From assembly GCA_903880855.1 (NCBI GenBank), contig CAIRQX010000144.1, positions 1 through 45,056 of the forward strand: a stretch of 45,056 nucleotides of DNA, in the 5' to 3' direction. Position 1 is the stretch's first letter. Each line of letters opens with the position of its first letter. This document shows, in pieces, positions 1 through 8,752 of this stretch. Made by a program: the position numbers and the translations under genes. Below the pieces are notes generated by a model. The model ran no database searches and was not told the origin of the DNA. It worked only from the letters and a program-made list of their open reading frames with translations. The DNA comes from an uncultured Burkholderiales bacterium. Lineage in GTDB: Bacteria > Pseudomonadota > Gammaproteobacteria > Burkholderiales > Burkholderiaceae_C.

Positions 1-2
1 AC

Positions 3-491
3 TTGGCAGATAGAGAACAAAAATTTATCCCTACAGATTTAAAAAGTCCTGATATAGCGAAAGCGCTTTCATGGCTCATGTTCATTGCCAGCGGAATTGG
101 GCCTTTTTCAGGCCAATCTGTTCATTTCAGGCATGCAGCCCCCGATCCCAAGGAGTACGCCCTAAACCGATATGACTTTGAAGCGCATCGTCACTGGAAG
201 CTATTGGATGACCATTTAGCCAAGAATACTTATATGCTCGGCGCTGACTACTCCATAGTGGATATGTGCTTTTGGGGATGGGCTAGATTGATCCCCTATG
301 TATTAGGCACTGGAGACCAAACATGGGAAACCTATTCAAACGTCAAGAGATTGCTCGACCTTATCAACACCAGGCCAGCCGCTCAAAGAGCAGAGGGATT
401 GAAAGCAAAGCATGCTTTTAAAACTGAACTTGACGACGAAGCAAAGAAATTTATGTTCCCGCAAAATGAACGGCTCAATAATAGAAAGTAA
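3..491 (+). CDS. Glutathione S-transferase family protein, C-terminal part (5' cut by window edge)
   Basis: The reading frame is open from the first bases, so the gene almost certainly begins outside the window and the TTG at 3 is not a real start. What remains is the all-helical C-terminal domain of a GST. Around residues 64-95 it shows the family pattern of a Trp and Leu-Leu-Asp helix, then a Tyr-Met-Leu-Gly-Ala turn and the hallmark Y-S-I-V-D-M segment followed by W-G-W. The glutathione-binding thioredoxin-fold half is missing from view. It ends 3 bp before the next gene on the same strand, so the two are probably co-transcribed. The substrate cannot be read from this fragment. Confidence 0.8.
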   Translation: MADREQKFIPTDLKSPDIAKALSWLMFIASGIGPFSGQSVHFRHAAPDPKEYALNRYDFEAHRHWKLLDDHLAKNTYMLGADYSIVDMCFWGWARLIPYVLGTGDQTWETYSNVKRLLDLINTRPAAQRAEGLKAKHAFKTELDDEAKKFMFPQNERLNNRK

Positions 492-494
492 AAA

Positions 495-1409
495 ATGAAA
501 ATTCTGATAGTAGGAGCTGGAGGTGTTGGCGGTTACTTTGGTGCGCGTTTAGTTCAATCTGGGGCTGATATCACTTTTTTATTGAGAGAAGCCCGGTATT
601 CGAAAATTCAAAAAGATGGTCTTGTCGTCAAAACTCCCGATGAGACATTCACTGTAAAACCCAAAGTCATCACCAAAGACAAACTCAAACCCGAATATGA
701 CTTGATTGTGCTTGCTCCAAAATCCTTTGATTTTGAAGACGCAATCCACTCCATCGCAGGAGCAAGTAGTAAAGGCGTATTTCTTCCCTTATTAAATGGG
801 CTTGACCACATTCATCAACTAGATGCCAAGTTTGGAATAGACCGAGTTTTAGGAGGAGTTGCCCAGATTTCCGCAACGATTTCAGCCTCAGGGGCAGTCA
901 AGCAATTAACCAATTTGCACGCCATGACTGTGGGTCATCGCTCCCCCGGTAATGAGGCAATTGCAAGAAATTTTTTCTCATTGTGTGAAAAAGCGACTTT
1001 CGATTGCCTATACAGCGAAAACATAGAGCAATCGCTATGGGATAAATGGGTATTTCTAGCCAGCCTTGCTGGAATCACCACCTTATGTAGAGATCATATT
1101 GGCAAGATATGCGCAACTAAGTGGGGCATCGAGTGCGCTACTGGCATGTTCAATGAAAGTTGTGCAATTGCCAAGGCGAATGGTTTTTCTATTTCAGAAT
1201 CGGCTCAGAAACGATCGCTTGAAATGTTGGCAAATGTTCATTCGAGCCATGCGGCATCCATGCTCAGAGACTTAGCCCAAGGCAATAAAACAGAGCATGA
1301 TCATGTCCTAGGCCAACTGATTGAGCGTGGTGTCAAACATGGAGTACCTTGTTCTTTGTTGAAGATCGCGCACACCCATTTAGCGGTTGAACAAGGCAAT
1401 CGGGATTAA
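495..1409 (+). CDS. 2-dehydropantoate 2-reductase family (PanE/ApbA) oxidoreductase
   Basis: This 304-residue protein has the usual length for the ketopantoate reductase family, which reduces 2-dehydropantoate to pantoate with NADPH. The N-terminal Rossmann fold shows the nucleotide-binding loop GAGGVGGYFGARL at residues 7-19. The C-terminal helical domain contains a D-K-W segment near residue 185, where the family has its catalytic Lys. It follows the partial GST gene by 3 bp. Many genomes carry several paralogues acting on other 2-keto acids, and the GST neighbour does not point to pantothenate synthesis, so I give the family rather than panE. The start ATG lies directly behind the upstream stop. 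Confidence 0.85.
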   Translation: MKILIVGAGGVGGYFGARLVQSGADITFLLREARYSKIQKDGLVVKTPDETFTVKPKVITKDKLKPEYDLIVLAPKSFDFEDAIHSIAGASSKGVFLPLLNGLDHIHQLDAKFGIDRVLGGVAQISATISASGAVKQLTNLHAMTVGHRSPGNEAIARNFFSLCEKATFDCLYSENIEQSLWDKWVFLASLAGITTLCRDHIGKICATKWGIECATGMFNESCAIAKANGFSISESAQKRSLEMLANVHSSHAASMLRDLAQGNKTEHDHVLGQLIERGVKHGVPCSLLKIAHTHLAVEQGNRD

Positions 1410-1472
1410 ATAAGCCGCTCAAAGATTATTAGATTTTTTATCCTTCAAGCAACTAAGAAAACTTGTCAAGTT

Positions 1473-2438
1473 TTAGTCAAGAGTGGCGCCAGAGGCTTTG
1501 ACAGTCCGCCCCCATTTGTCCACTTCAGTTTTTAAGAATACTCCAAAGCTCTCTGGCGAATTCCATGAAGCGGCAAAGCCTTGTGCACTAAATTTATCTT
1601 TTACCTGAGGTAGAAGCATCGCCTTACGAATATGATCGTTAAGTTGTTGAATGATTGCCTTAGGTGTACCTGCTGGAACTAGAACACCATTCCACGCAAA
1701 TACCTCGTAACCTGGTAAACCAGACTCGGCGATAGTAGGCACATCGGGCGCTGCAGGTGAACGAACAGCGCTTGTAAGTCCTAATGCTTTCAGTTTGCCT
1801 GCTTTTACAAATGGCATAGCTGACAAGGTTGTATCGAACATTACATCGACTTGCCCACTCATAACATCCGTTAAAGCTGGTGCACTCCCTTTGTAAGGAA
1901 CATGAGCCATTTTGATACCGGCCATAGTATTGAATAACTCTGCGGAAAGATGGGTAGATTGACCATTTCCAGAAGAAGCAAAATTCAATCCACCAGGCTT
2001 AGTCTTAGCCAACTCGATCACTTCTTTTACGCTGCTTGCTGGAAACTGGGGATGGGCAACCAGAACTAGAGGGCCTTGAGTCAACAAAGACACTGGAATT
2101 AAGTCTTTTTGAATGTCATAGTTCAAGTTTTTAAATAAAGACATATTGATGGCGTGCGCAGTAGTTCCAATCAATACCGTATATCCATCTGGTGGAGATT
2201 TAGCTACAAGTTCTGCACCAATGTTTCCTCCAGCACCTGCGCGGTTATCAATAAGGACCTGCTGCCCAGTAGCTTCAGCGACTTGCTGAAATAAAACTCT
2301 CGCTACGATATCTGTAGGCCCCCCAGGCGGGTATGGAACAACAACTCGAACAGGCTTTGCAGGAAAAGACTGGGCCAGAATAGGGCCGGCAAATAGCAAT
2401 GCCATCACACTGGTTAAGAATGCATTTTTTAGTTTCAT
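1473..2438 (-). CDS. Bug family (TctC-type) periplasmic solute receptor, copy 1
   Basis: This 321-residue protein begins with a signal peptide (Lys-rich start, hydrophobic core, cleavage near A-Q-S at residues 22-24). The Bug signature follows: F-P-A-K-P-V-R-V-V-V-P-Y-P-P-G-G-P-T-D, then a D-N-R-A-G-A-G-G-N-I-G segment that forms the ligand-binding loop. Bug proteins bind carboxylates in the periplasm and are abundant in Burkholderiales. No TctA/TctB membrane genes lie nearby, so the receptor is an orphan or serves a permease elsewhere. It is the last gene of the long minus-strand operon and sits 26 bp after the second Bug gene. It is convergent with the PanE-like gene. Confidence 0.93.
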   Translation of the reverse strand: MKLKNAFLTSVMALLFAGPILAQSFPAKPVRVVVPYPPGGPTDIVARVLFQQVAEATGQQVLIDNRAGAGGNIGAELVAKSPPDGYTVLIGTTAHAINMSLFKNLNYDIQKDLIPVSLLTQGPLVLVAHPQFPASSVKEVIELAKTKPGGLNFASSGNGQSTHLSAELFNTMAGIKMAHVPYKGSAPALTDVMSGQVDVMFDTTLSAMPFVKAGKLKALGLTSAVRSPAAPDVPTIAESGLPGYEVFAWNGVLVPAGTPKAIIQQLNDHIRKAMLLPQVKDKFSAQGFAASWNSPESFGVFLKTEVDKWGRTVKASGATLD

Positions 2439-2464
2439 ATTTGCCTCATAAAGTTATCAGCTCA

Positions 2465-3460
2465 TTAGTCAAGCTTTACACCCGTATCACTGACCACTGT
2501 TTTCCATTTCAACATTTCTGCAGAAATAAAGCGTACAAATTCATCTGGCGAATTACCTACCGGCATCGCACCCTGTTCAAGATAAATTTTTTCAACCTCA
2601 GGTTGTTTTAATATGAAAGTAACCTGTTTTTGCAATAGGTCTACTACCGCCTTAGGAGTGTTACCTGGAGCCAATAGACCAAACCAAGCAGATGATTCAT
2701 ACCCTGTCAATCCTGCTTCAGCCATAGTAGGTATCTCTGGTGCATGGGGCCATCGTTTGGCGGTTGTAACTGCAAGCGCCTTAACTTTCCCACTACGAAT
2801 ATGCTGAATTGAAGACGGTAAATTATCAAAGGCGTATGAGATTTGTCCACCCATCAAATCGACCAACATAGGAGCGCCCCCTTTGTATGGGACATGAACC
2901 ATTTGAATTTTGGCTTGGCTCTTAAGTAACTCTCCACTCATATGCGGTGAACCGCCTAAGCTAGTCGATCCAAAATTAAGTTTTCCAGGCTGACTCTTAG
3001 CAAGAGCAATCAGTTCAGCCACGTTTTTAGCTGGGGCGGCGACGTTTGCCAATAAGACATTGGGAGTAATGGCAACCAAAGATACTGGGGAGAAGTCGCG
3101 AATCGGGTCATATGGTGGTGGAACTTGAATCGCTGGAAGGATGCCGTGACTAGCGATTGATCCAAAGACTAATGTGTACCCATCTGCAGGTGATTTGGCA
3201 ACCACTTGAGAACCAATCACTCCGCCTGCTCCAGCACGATTCTCAATCAATATCGGCTGCCCCAACCTTTCAGACAAACGAGGGGCAAGTGTCCTCGCAA
3301 GCAGGTCTGTTGTCCCCCCCGGTGGATAGGGAACTATTAATTTAATAGGTCGATCAGGATAGGCGGTTTGAGCACTTACAAAAGTGCTCAATAAAACCGC
3401 AAGCAATAAAAAAACATTATTTTTCCAAAATAAAGACTTAGTGAAATGAGATCTAGGCAT
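2465..3460 (-). CDS. Bug family (TctC-type) periplasmic solute receptor, copy 2
   Basis: This 331-residue protein has a signal peptide (hydrophobic stretch about residues 13-28, cleavage after A-Q) and the Bug core: Y-P-D-R-P-I-K-L-I-V-P-Y-P-P-G-G-T-T-D followed by E-N-R-A-G-A-G-G-V-I-G. It is clearly homologous to its neighbour but far from identical, so this is an old tandem pair rather than a recent duplication. It lies 18 bp after the reductase gene, in the same direction. Location is periplasmic and ligand unknown. Its place in an operon for CoA-dependent catabolism suggests that it binds a carboxylate related to the pathway, which is inference. Confidence 0.93.
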   Translation of the reverse strand: MPRSHFTKSLFWKNNVFLLLAVLLSTFVSAQTAYPDRPIKLIVPYPPGGTTDLLARTLAPRLSERLGQPILIENRAGAGGVIGSQVVAKSPADGYTLVFGSIASHGILPAIQVPPPYDPIRDFSPVSLVAITPNVLLANVAAPAKNVAELIALAKSQPGKLNFGSTSLGGSPHMSGELLKSQAKIQMVHVPYKGGAPMLVDLMGGQISYAFDNLPSSIQHIRSGKVKALAVTTAKRWPHAPEIPTMAEAGLTGYESSAWFGLLAPGNTPKAVVDLLQKQVTFILKQPEVEKIYLEQGAMPVGNSPDEFVRFISAEMLKWKTVVSDTGVKLD

Positions 3461-3478
3461 GTAACTCTCCTAATGAAA

Positions 3479-4567
3479 CTATTGAGGCAAAAGTTGATTT
3501 TTCTGCATACGTTCTATCCAATAAATGAATGAGTCCTCGGTATCCATGCAACCATGAAAGCCATGCTGACGAAGCTTAATGGGACTTAAAACTGAATTTG
3601 CGGGCGTTTCTAATCCATGCGCTAGCGCTCTATCCGTAAATTGCCAAGAGCTCCCAATCATTTGTTCAAGCGATAGATTGCGCAAGCCATGTTTACTCAC
3701 CACTGTTTTCCAAATCCCCTCATGCGTGGGCATAACGCTTGTGAGTTCCATAGGTACGCGGGCTCCAGCTTGCATGCCAAAACGCTGGGCAATGGATTCC
3801 CAAATATCTTGCCAAATTAACATATCCCCATTCACAACGTTATAGGTTTCATTAGCTGCAATTTCATGGGTCGCAGCGAAATGTGCAGCTTGTGCAATCA
3901 ATCGGCTATCGCTGGCAGCATTGATATAGCGACCACCACCGGGGAAATTCAAGGGCTGGCCCATCTCGCGCATGACCGCCGCATAGGCCCCTATTGCTGC
4001 CACTATATTCATAGGACTTGATACTGCATAGCCGAACACCAATTGAGGGCGCAAGATAGAAAAAGTCCAAGCAGAATGCGGCTGACGGGTCCGTAATAAA
4101 TCTTCTTGTAACCAGTAAAAATTCTCATGCCAGTGTCTTGGCCATCGCTCCTTGGCTGGAACTGGGGCTGGCTCGACATGACCGCCGTAAGCTTTTGTCC
4201 CTTGCATGATGGTGATGTGACGTAAGCCTTTGGCTTTTGGTGTCAAAGCATCCAGCAAATTACGCAACATTGCATCATTTACCTCCATCTGCTTGGGGTC
4301 TCGCCAACCTGCCACAAGTTCAGGCAACTCATACAAGGCTGCAAAAAGTATGTGGGTAACACCAGTTAAATTAACGGCGGCAGACTCACATGCTTTAAGG
4401 TCACACAAATCTAAGGGAACATGAACCACCCCTTCAGGAAGCGGTACAGGACGCCTAGATAGCGCCATCACTTGCCAGTCCGGCAAAGATGCAAAGTACT
4501 CCGTGGCAGCCATCCCAACAACGCCGCTGGCACCTGCAATCAGAATGGTGTGCTTCTTATTTTTCAT
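3479..4567 (-). CDS. Extended SDR oxidoreductase, PRISE-like (enone/epimerase type)
   Basis: This 362-residue NAD(P)-dependent Rossmann protein shows the loop GASGVVG at residues 12-18 and an A-L-S-R-R-P segment typical of cofactor selection. Around residue 150 there is a W-H-E-N-F-Y-W-L-Q-E-D motif. The N-F-Y..(Q)-E-D pattern is the mark of the progesterone-5-beta-reductase/iridoid-synthase-like (PRISE) group, in which this Tyr takes part in enone reduction. That group reduces activated C=C bonds in terpenoid-, steroid- or enone-type substrates. It lies 10 bp after the AtuA-like small subunit gene and inside the catabolic operon, so reduction of an enone intermediate or by-product is plausible. 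The substrate is unknown. Confidence 0.8.
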   Translation of the reverse strand: MKNKKHTILIAGASGVVGMAATEYFASLPDWQVMALSRRPVPLPEGVVHVPLDLCDLKACESAAVNLTGVTHILFAALYELPELVAGWRDPKQMEVNDAMLRNLLDALTPKAKGLRHITIMQGTKAYGGHVEPAPVPAKERWPRHWHENFYWLQEDLLRTRQPHSAWTFSILRPQLVFGYAVSSPMNIVAAIGAYAAVMREMGQPLNFPGGGRYINAASDSRLIAQAAHFAATHEIAANETYNVVNGDMLIWQDIWESIAQRFGMQAGARVPMELTSVMPTHEGIWKTVVSKHGLRNLSLEQMIGSSWQFTDRALAHGLETPANSVLSPIKLRQHGFHGCMDTEDSFIYWIERMQKNQLLPQ

Positions 4568-4577
4568 AAACGTATCT

Positions 4578-4940
4578 TTATACTTTTTTCATAAGTGCTT
4601 GCCCATGCAACTTTGGAAGCAATGCATCAGGCACGTCGATTTCAAATCCTAAAACTGCTGCAGACAAAGCCTTACCGTAGTTATCTAAACACAAACTTCT
4701 AGAAACACCGCCGCCTAAAGCACCATGACAGACAAAGTTCATGGCTTCAATGTTGTCAACTTCGTAGCGAATCACTTCGCCACGAATTGCGCCGGCATAA
4801 AATGCCTTGAATTTTTCTGCCGTGAGTTGCTGTTTTAACAAAGGATAAAACTCTGATTCAAAAGCGAACACTGCAATATTGGAGGTATCACTCTTATCAC
4901 CAGATCGGGTGTGGGCTACATGTTGGAGTTGAACTTTCAT
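4578..4940 (-). CDS. AtuA-like small subunit (ferredoxin-fold domain as a separate protein)
   Basis: This 120-residue protein matches the small C-terminal domain that some AtuA (DUF1446) proteins carry fused to their main domain. It shows the H-T-R-S-G-D-K-S-D-T-S-N-I stretch at residues 10-22, a V-(I)-R-Y-E-V segment in the middle, and G-A-L-G-G-G-V-S-R-S-L-C-L-D near residue 80. Here the domain is a separate gene, two bases downstream of the DUF1446 gene, so the two products very probably form one complex. The biochemical role is not established. No Cys cluster for an iron-sulphur centre is visible despite the fold name. Confidence 0.8.
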   Translation of the reverse strand: MKVQLQHVAHTRSGDKSDTSNIAVFAFESEFYPLLKQQLTAEKFKAFYAGAIRGEVIRYEVDNIEAMNFVCHGALGGGVSRSLCLDNYGKALSAAVLGFEIDVPDALLPKLHGQALMKKV

Positions 4941-4942
4941 GA

Positions 4943-6298
4943 TTAGCTTTCAAAGTAGCGGACTGTTGCAGGAACCTTTTCACGAGGCACAAGAGATGAC
5001 CAGACACCAATGACCTCTCTGGTGCGATCGGCGTGAGGCACACGTTTACCAGTGTGAGCAATGCCAGACACGGCCATACCATCCACTTCGCGACCCACCT
5101 TGATAGCTTGCTCGCGCGTTTTGGTTCGTGCTGCTACGCGAACAGCTATTTCATAAGGCTCTGGCGCATCAGAAGGCGTTGCAGCGCCATGGATGGCATT
5201 GAGCCCTAAGAAATCGATACGTATTTCCTCGGCCTCTAGTCCAACAATACGAAATCTTTCGGTAAGAATTTTTTTAGCCAATTCTGCTCGCCGCAAAGCA
5301 CCTGGGCCAGCATAAAAGAACATATCCTCGCCAATAAAACCTTCCGTGCAACCAATTGAGACTTTTAAAGTCGGCGGCCGCTTTTTGCCGCCAATATGAG
5401 AGACCCTGACACGGTCAGGCCCAACTTGTTCAATTTTCGCGGTGGTGAAGTCCACCACTACATCAGGCGTAAGGTAGTTGGCTGGGTCGTGCACCTCGTA
5501 CAACATTTGTTCTTTCACTGTTCTAAGATTTATGGCGCCACCTGTTCCCGCAACCTTGCTTAAGGTAGCCGAGCCATCGCTTTCAACCTCAGCTATCGGA
5601 AAACCAAAATTCCAAGGCTCGGGTACATCTTTAAATCCAGGATCGGAAAAATAACCACCCGTCACTTGCGCACCACATTCCAAAAGGTGCCCAATGCCCA
5701 TGCCCTGCCCCAAGCGTTTTGCATCCAAAGGATCCCAACCGAATTCATGCATCATGGGTGCCATAAAAATAGAGGGATCCGCAACTCGGCCCGTAACAAC
5801 AATATGGGCCCCCTCTTTCAACGCTAGTGCAATTGGCTCGGCTCCCAAGTAAACCTCTGCTGAAATCAAATTAGGCGACAAACTAGAGGTTGGCAATCCA
5901 TTCTCCAAAATCTTATCTGTCATAGATAAAACTTTATCCGTGATGAGGCTGCCATTGACTGATGCGACCTTCACGCCCTTATAACCAAAGTGTTGCAACC
6001 AATGAACAATTCGCTGTGCGGCCGCATCAGGATTGATCCAACCTTGATTACTAATGATTTTGGTTCCCTGCTTCATACAAGCTGGCAACACCGCTTTCAT
6101 GCGGTCATCTAGATAGGTGTCATAGCCTTCAAAACTTGGATCGCGTCTTGCTCTGACTTGGGCAGCAGAGACGGTTGCCTCTGCCATCGTTTCAAAACAA
6201 AGATAGTCGAGTTGGCCTTTTTCTGCATTCAGTTGTGCAGGCTCCACCCGATCCCCCCACCAAGCGGCACCCGCTCCGATACGTATTATTTTTTTCAT
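4943..6298 (-). CDS. AtuA-type acyclic terpene utilisation family protein (DUF1446)
   Basis: This 451-residue protein has the usual length of bacterial DUF1446 proteins that lack the fused C-terminal domain. It opens with I-R-I-G-A-G-A-A-W-W-G-D, and further in shows V-V-T-G-R-V-A-D-P-S near residue 170 and a G-T-G-G-A-I-N segment, all family hallmarks. The family is named after AtuA of the Pseudomonas acyclic terpene (citronellol/geraniol) pathway, but its reaction is not defined and homologues occur in other CoA-based catabolic clusters. It overlaps the acyl-CoA synthetase gene by 4 bp and is followed immediately by its small partner. Without atuC/atuF-type carboxylase genes nearby, terpene degradation is only one possibility. 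Confidence 0.85.
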   Translation of the reverse strand: MKKIIRIGAGAAWWGDRVEPAQLNAEKGQLDYLCFETMAEATVSAAQVRARRDPSFEGYDTYLDDRMKAVLPACMKQGTKIISNQGWINPDAAAQRIVHWLQHFGYKGVKVASVNGSLITDKVLSMTDKILENGLPTSSLSPNLISAEVYLGAEPIALALKEGAHIVVTGRVADPSIFMAPMMHEFGWDPLDAKRLGQGMGIGHLLECGAQVTGGYFSDPGFKDVPEPWNFGFPIAEVESDGSATLSKVAGTGGAINLRTVKEQMLYEVHDPANYLTPDVVVDFTTAKIEQVGPDRVRVSHIGGKKRPPTLKVSIGCTEGFIGEDMFFYAGPGALRRAELAKKILTERFRIVGLEAEEIRIDFLGLNAIHGAATPSDAPEPYEIAVRVAARTKTREQAIKVGREVDGMAVSGIAHTGKRVPHADRTREVIGVWSSLVPREKVPATVRYFES

Positions 6299-8400
6299 GT
6301 ATTTTCCTTTCGGTAAATGACTGCATCCAACGAGACGCAGCCTTGCCCCAAACTACCAACCATGACTGGATTGATATCGAGCTGGCTAATTCCTAGCTTC
6401 TCGTCAACCATCATGTGCCCCACTGCAACAGCTGACTGACAGAACGCTTTGACATCCAGTGGAGGCTCTCCACGCACACCTAAGAGTAATGGCGCAATAC
6501 GCAAACGATGCAGGGCTTTTTCTACATCTTCGATTGAAAAAGGTGCCATCAGCACCTGAAGATCAGGCATGGCCTCCACATATTTACCACCATCACCCAC
6601 AAGAACGACTGGACCAAACACAGGGTCGACGCGCGCACCAATCATCAATTCACGCCGTCCTTTGACTTGCTCGGCAACGATGATTCCCGTCAATTGGATA
6701 CTGGCAGATTTGGCTGCAGCATGCATATCCTTAAAGGCTTGCCGCAGCGCTGCCACATCGCTAACACCCAAACGAACTAAACCAAGCTCAGACTTATGCG
6801 AGGCGTCCTCCGTACATCCTTTCACTACAACTGCAGCCACCTTCATTTGCGTGAATGCTGTTACAGCGTCTTCTTCTGTTTGACACAGCGCGTGCTTCAC
6901 GGCGGGCACTCCAAACTTTGCAAGCAAAGCAAGGCTGGCTGCTTCGTCGAGTAATTTTGTTTGTTGCATCACGCTAGGTGCAGACTTAATCAATGGCTCA
7001 CGTAACTTCGTTTCTGCCATCAATTCAGCATGGGTCAAGAATAAGCTGAGCGCGCGAACAGCTTCGCCCTCTGTTGGATATACAACCAAGCCGTTAGCTT
7101 TGAATTGAGCGGCAATATTGGGTTGCGGAGCGGCTACAACTAAAGGCTTTCCGGTTTCAGCCGCAAATTTTGCAGCATCGCTTGAAAATTTGTCTACGTC
7201 GTAACCTGCGCCAGCGACTGCTATACCAATCAAGAACGCATCTGCCGCAGGATCCTTTGATATGGGAGGCAAGATGGCGCCAAACAATCCGCTGTTTGAT
7301 AAAAGTGCTGCAGTTATATCCACTGGGTTTTTGACCGTGGCGAATCCTGGCAAGATTGATTTAAGTTCTTGCTGGGTTGCTGGCAAGAGCGGTTCTAGGG
7401 GCATGCCCTCTTGGGTAGCCGCATCGGCTGTCATGACACAGACCGCACCAGAATTACTAATGGCAACCAAACGCCTACCTTTGGGGCGCCAGCCTTGCAA
7501 ATACAGAGGGGCAGTGTCTACCAAATCAACCATAGACTGCGCTCGCATAATTCCATGCTCTTTTAGAAAGGCATCTACCACCCTGTCTTCGTTTGCTAAA
7601 GCACCCGTGTGTGATTGGGCAGCTTCTTGGCCAGCCGCAGTACGACCCGACTTCAAAACCACCATCGGTAAATTACGATCTCTAGCAATGCGCGCTGCTT
7701 CTGCAAGATTCCATGGGTCTGGAATACCTTCTAGATAAAGCATCAGCAACTTCAAATCTGGATCTTCTGCAACCACAGTGGCTAACTCACATACGGTTAC
7801 ATCACAGTCGTTACCCGTTGCATGCGAGTGACGCACACCCAAACCGCGTGCACGCAATAGCCCATATGGAATAACGCTCATTGCGCCACTCTGGCTAATG
7901 ATGCCGATAGGCCCATCCATAGGTTGAACTTCGGTAAACATAGTTGAGAAGCTCGCCACGGCACCCGTACCAAAATTTGCCAAGCCTTGTGAATTCGGAC
8001 CCACTATGCGCATTCCACAGGCCCTGGCGCTGGCCTTCATAGCTTGTTCTTGTAATTTCCCTTCAGGGTGAGATTCACCAAAACCCGAGCTCATCACAAT
8101 ACTCAATGCAACACCGGCTTTAGCGCACTCATCCACAGCTTGAACCGCCAGATCACCTGGCACGGCAATGATGGCCACATCTGGTACTTCAGGCAAACTT
8201 TGAAAAGTTGAAAAACAATGAAAACCCTGCACTTCACTTCGCATAGGGTTGATGGGATATACCTTTCCCTGAAACCCAAAGCGAGAAAGATATGCGATAG
8301 GCCGACCCCCAATTTTGTTAGTGTTGTCAGAAGCGCCAATTACAGCGATTGATTTAGGCGCTAGCGCAGTACGCAAAGCGGCACGGGGGTCAACTGACAT
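6295..8400 (-). CDS. NDP-forming acyl-CoA synthetase (fused alpha and beta subunits)
   Basis: This 701-residue protein has the architecture of ADP-forming acyl-CoA synthetases. First comes an N-terminal CoA-binding Rossmann domain (A-V-I-G-A-S-D at residues 19-25), then succinyl-CoA-synthetase-like flavodoxin domains with G-P-N-S-Q-G and S-Q-S-G-A-M motifs. The phospho-His loop Q-S-H-T-G-A-L lies near residue 265, and an ATP-grasp domain fills the C-terminal third. The enzyme family makes an acyl-CoA from a free acid, CoA and ATP. It overlaps the DUF35 gene by 11 bp and the AtuA-like gene by 4 bp. In this operon it is the obvious activation step for the imported acid. Substrate specificity cannot be read from sequence. 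Confidence 0.9.
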   Translation of the reverse strand: MSVDPRAALRTALAPKSIAVIGASDNTNKIGGRPIAYLSRFGFQGKVYPINPMRSEVQGFHCFSTFQSLPEVPDVAIIAVPGDLAVQAVDECAKAGVALSIVMSSGFGESHPEGKLQEQAMKASARACGMRIVGPNSQGLANFGTGAVASFSTMFTEVQPMDGPIGIISQSGAMSVIPYGLLRARGLGVRHSHATGNDCDVTVCELATVVAEDPDLKLLMLYLEGIPDPWNLAEAARIARDRNLPMVVLKSGRTAAGQEAAQSHTGALANEDRVVDAFLKEHGIMRAQSMVDLVDTAPLYLQGWRPKGRRLVAISNSGAVCVMTADAATQEGMPLEPLLPATQQELKSILPGFATVKNPVDITAALLSNSGLFGAILPPISKDPAADAFLIGIAVAGAGYDVDKFSSDAAKFAAETGKPLVVAAPQPNIAAQFKANGLVVYPTEGEAVRALSLFLTHAELMAETKLREPLIKSAPSVMQQTKLLDEAASLALLAKFGVPAVKHALCQTEEDAVTAFTQMKVAAVVVKGCTEDASHKSELGLVRLGVSDVAALRQAFKDMHAAAKSASIQLTGIIVAEQVKGRRELMIGARVDPVFGPVVLVGDGGKYVEAMPDLQVLMAPFSIEDVEKALHRLRIAPLLLGVRGEPPLDVKAFCQSAVAVGHMMVDEKLGISQLDINPVMVGSLGQGCVSLDAVIYRKENT

Positions 8401-8752
8401 GTGTATCTTTCACAAAATATGGCAAGCTTCTTCCTGCAATGATTCGAACCTCACAACGCACTTGATCATCCATAAGCACATCGACTTCAGCGTGGCCCAT
8501 CACACGAATGCCATCTGCCAAATCGACGAGCACGATCCGATAAGGAACGATGGCTCGAAACTCATCACTCGGGGCACGATGAACCAAGGTGCTAGCGCAC
8601 ACCTTACCCAGACCTGAAGCAAGGTGCGTATGGGGACTTGTCTGACCGCAGGTTGGACAGAAATCGCGCTTGAAGTACCAGCGGTTTGCGCATGTACCGC
8701 ATTGCTGGTAGTGCAGATGATCGCCACCTTGTGTCCAGTCATTGCTATTCAT
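8390..8752 (-). CDS. Zn-ribbon/OB-fold protein (DUF35), partner of the neighbouring thiolase-fold enzyme
   Basis: This 120-residue protein has an N-terminal zinc ribbon with C18-x2-C21 and C32-x2-C35, followed by an OB-fold (acyl-CoA-binding DUF35 type). Small proteins of this kind pair with thiolase-fold enzymes. Established cases include ChsH2/Ltp2 in steroid side-chain cleavage and DUF35 proteins next to HMG-CoA synthase and acetoacetyl-CoA thiolase in archaea. The gene overlaps the thiolase gene by 4 bp upstream and the synthetase gene by 11 bp downstream, which supports a stable complex with the thiolase-like protein. Confidence 0.9.
   Translation of the reverse strand: MNSNDWTQGGDHLHYQQCGTCANRWYFKRDFCPTCGQTSPHTHLASGLGKVCASTLVHRAPSDEFRAIVPYRIVLVDLADGIRVMGHAEVDVLMDDQVRCEVRIIAGRSLPYFVKDTHVS

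Noticed and set aside
1458..1474. Palindrome AAAACTTG-T-CAAGTTTT between the PanE-like and Bug genes as a bidirectional terminator
   Set aside because: The loop is too short for the full stem and the G+C content is low. It may help termination but cannot be called one.
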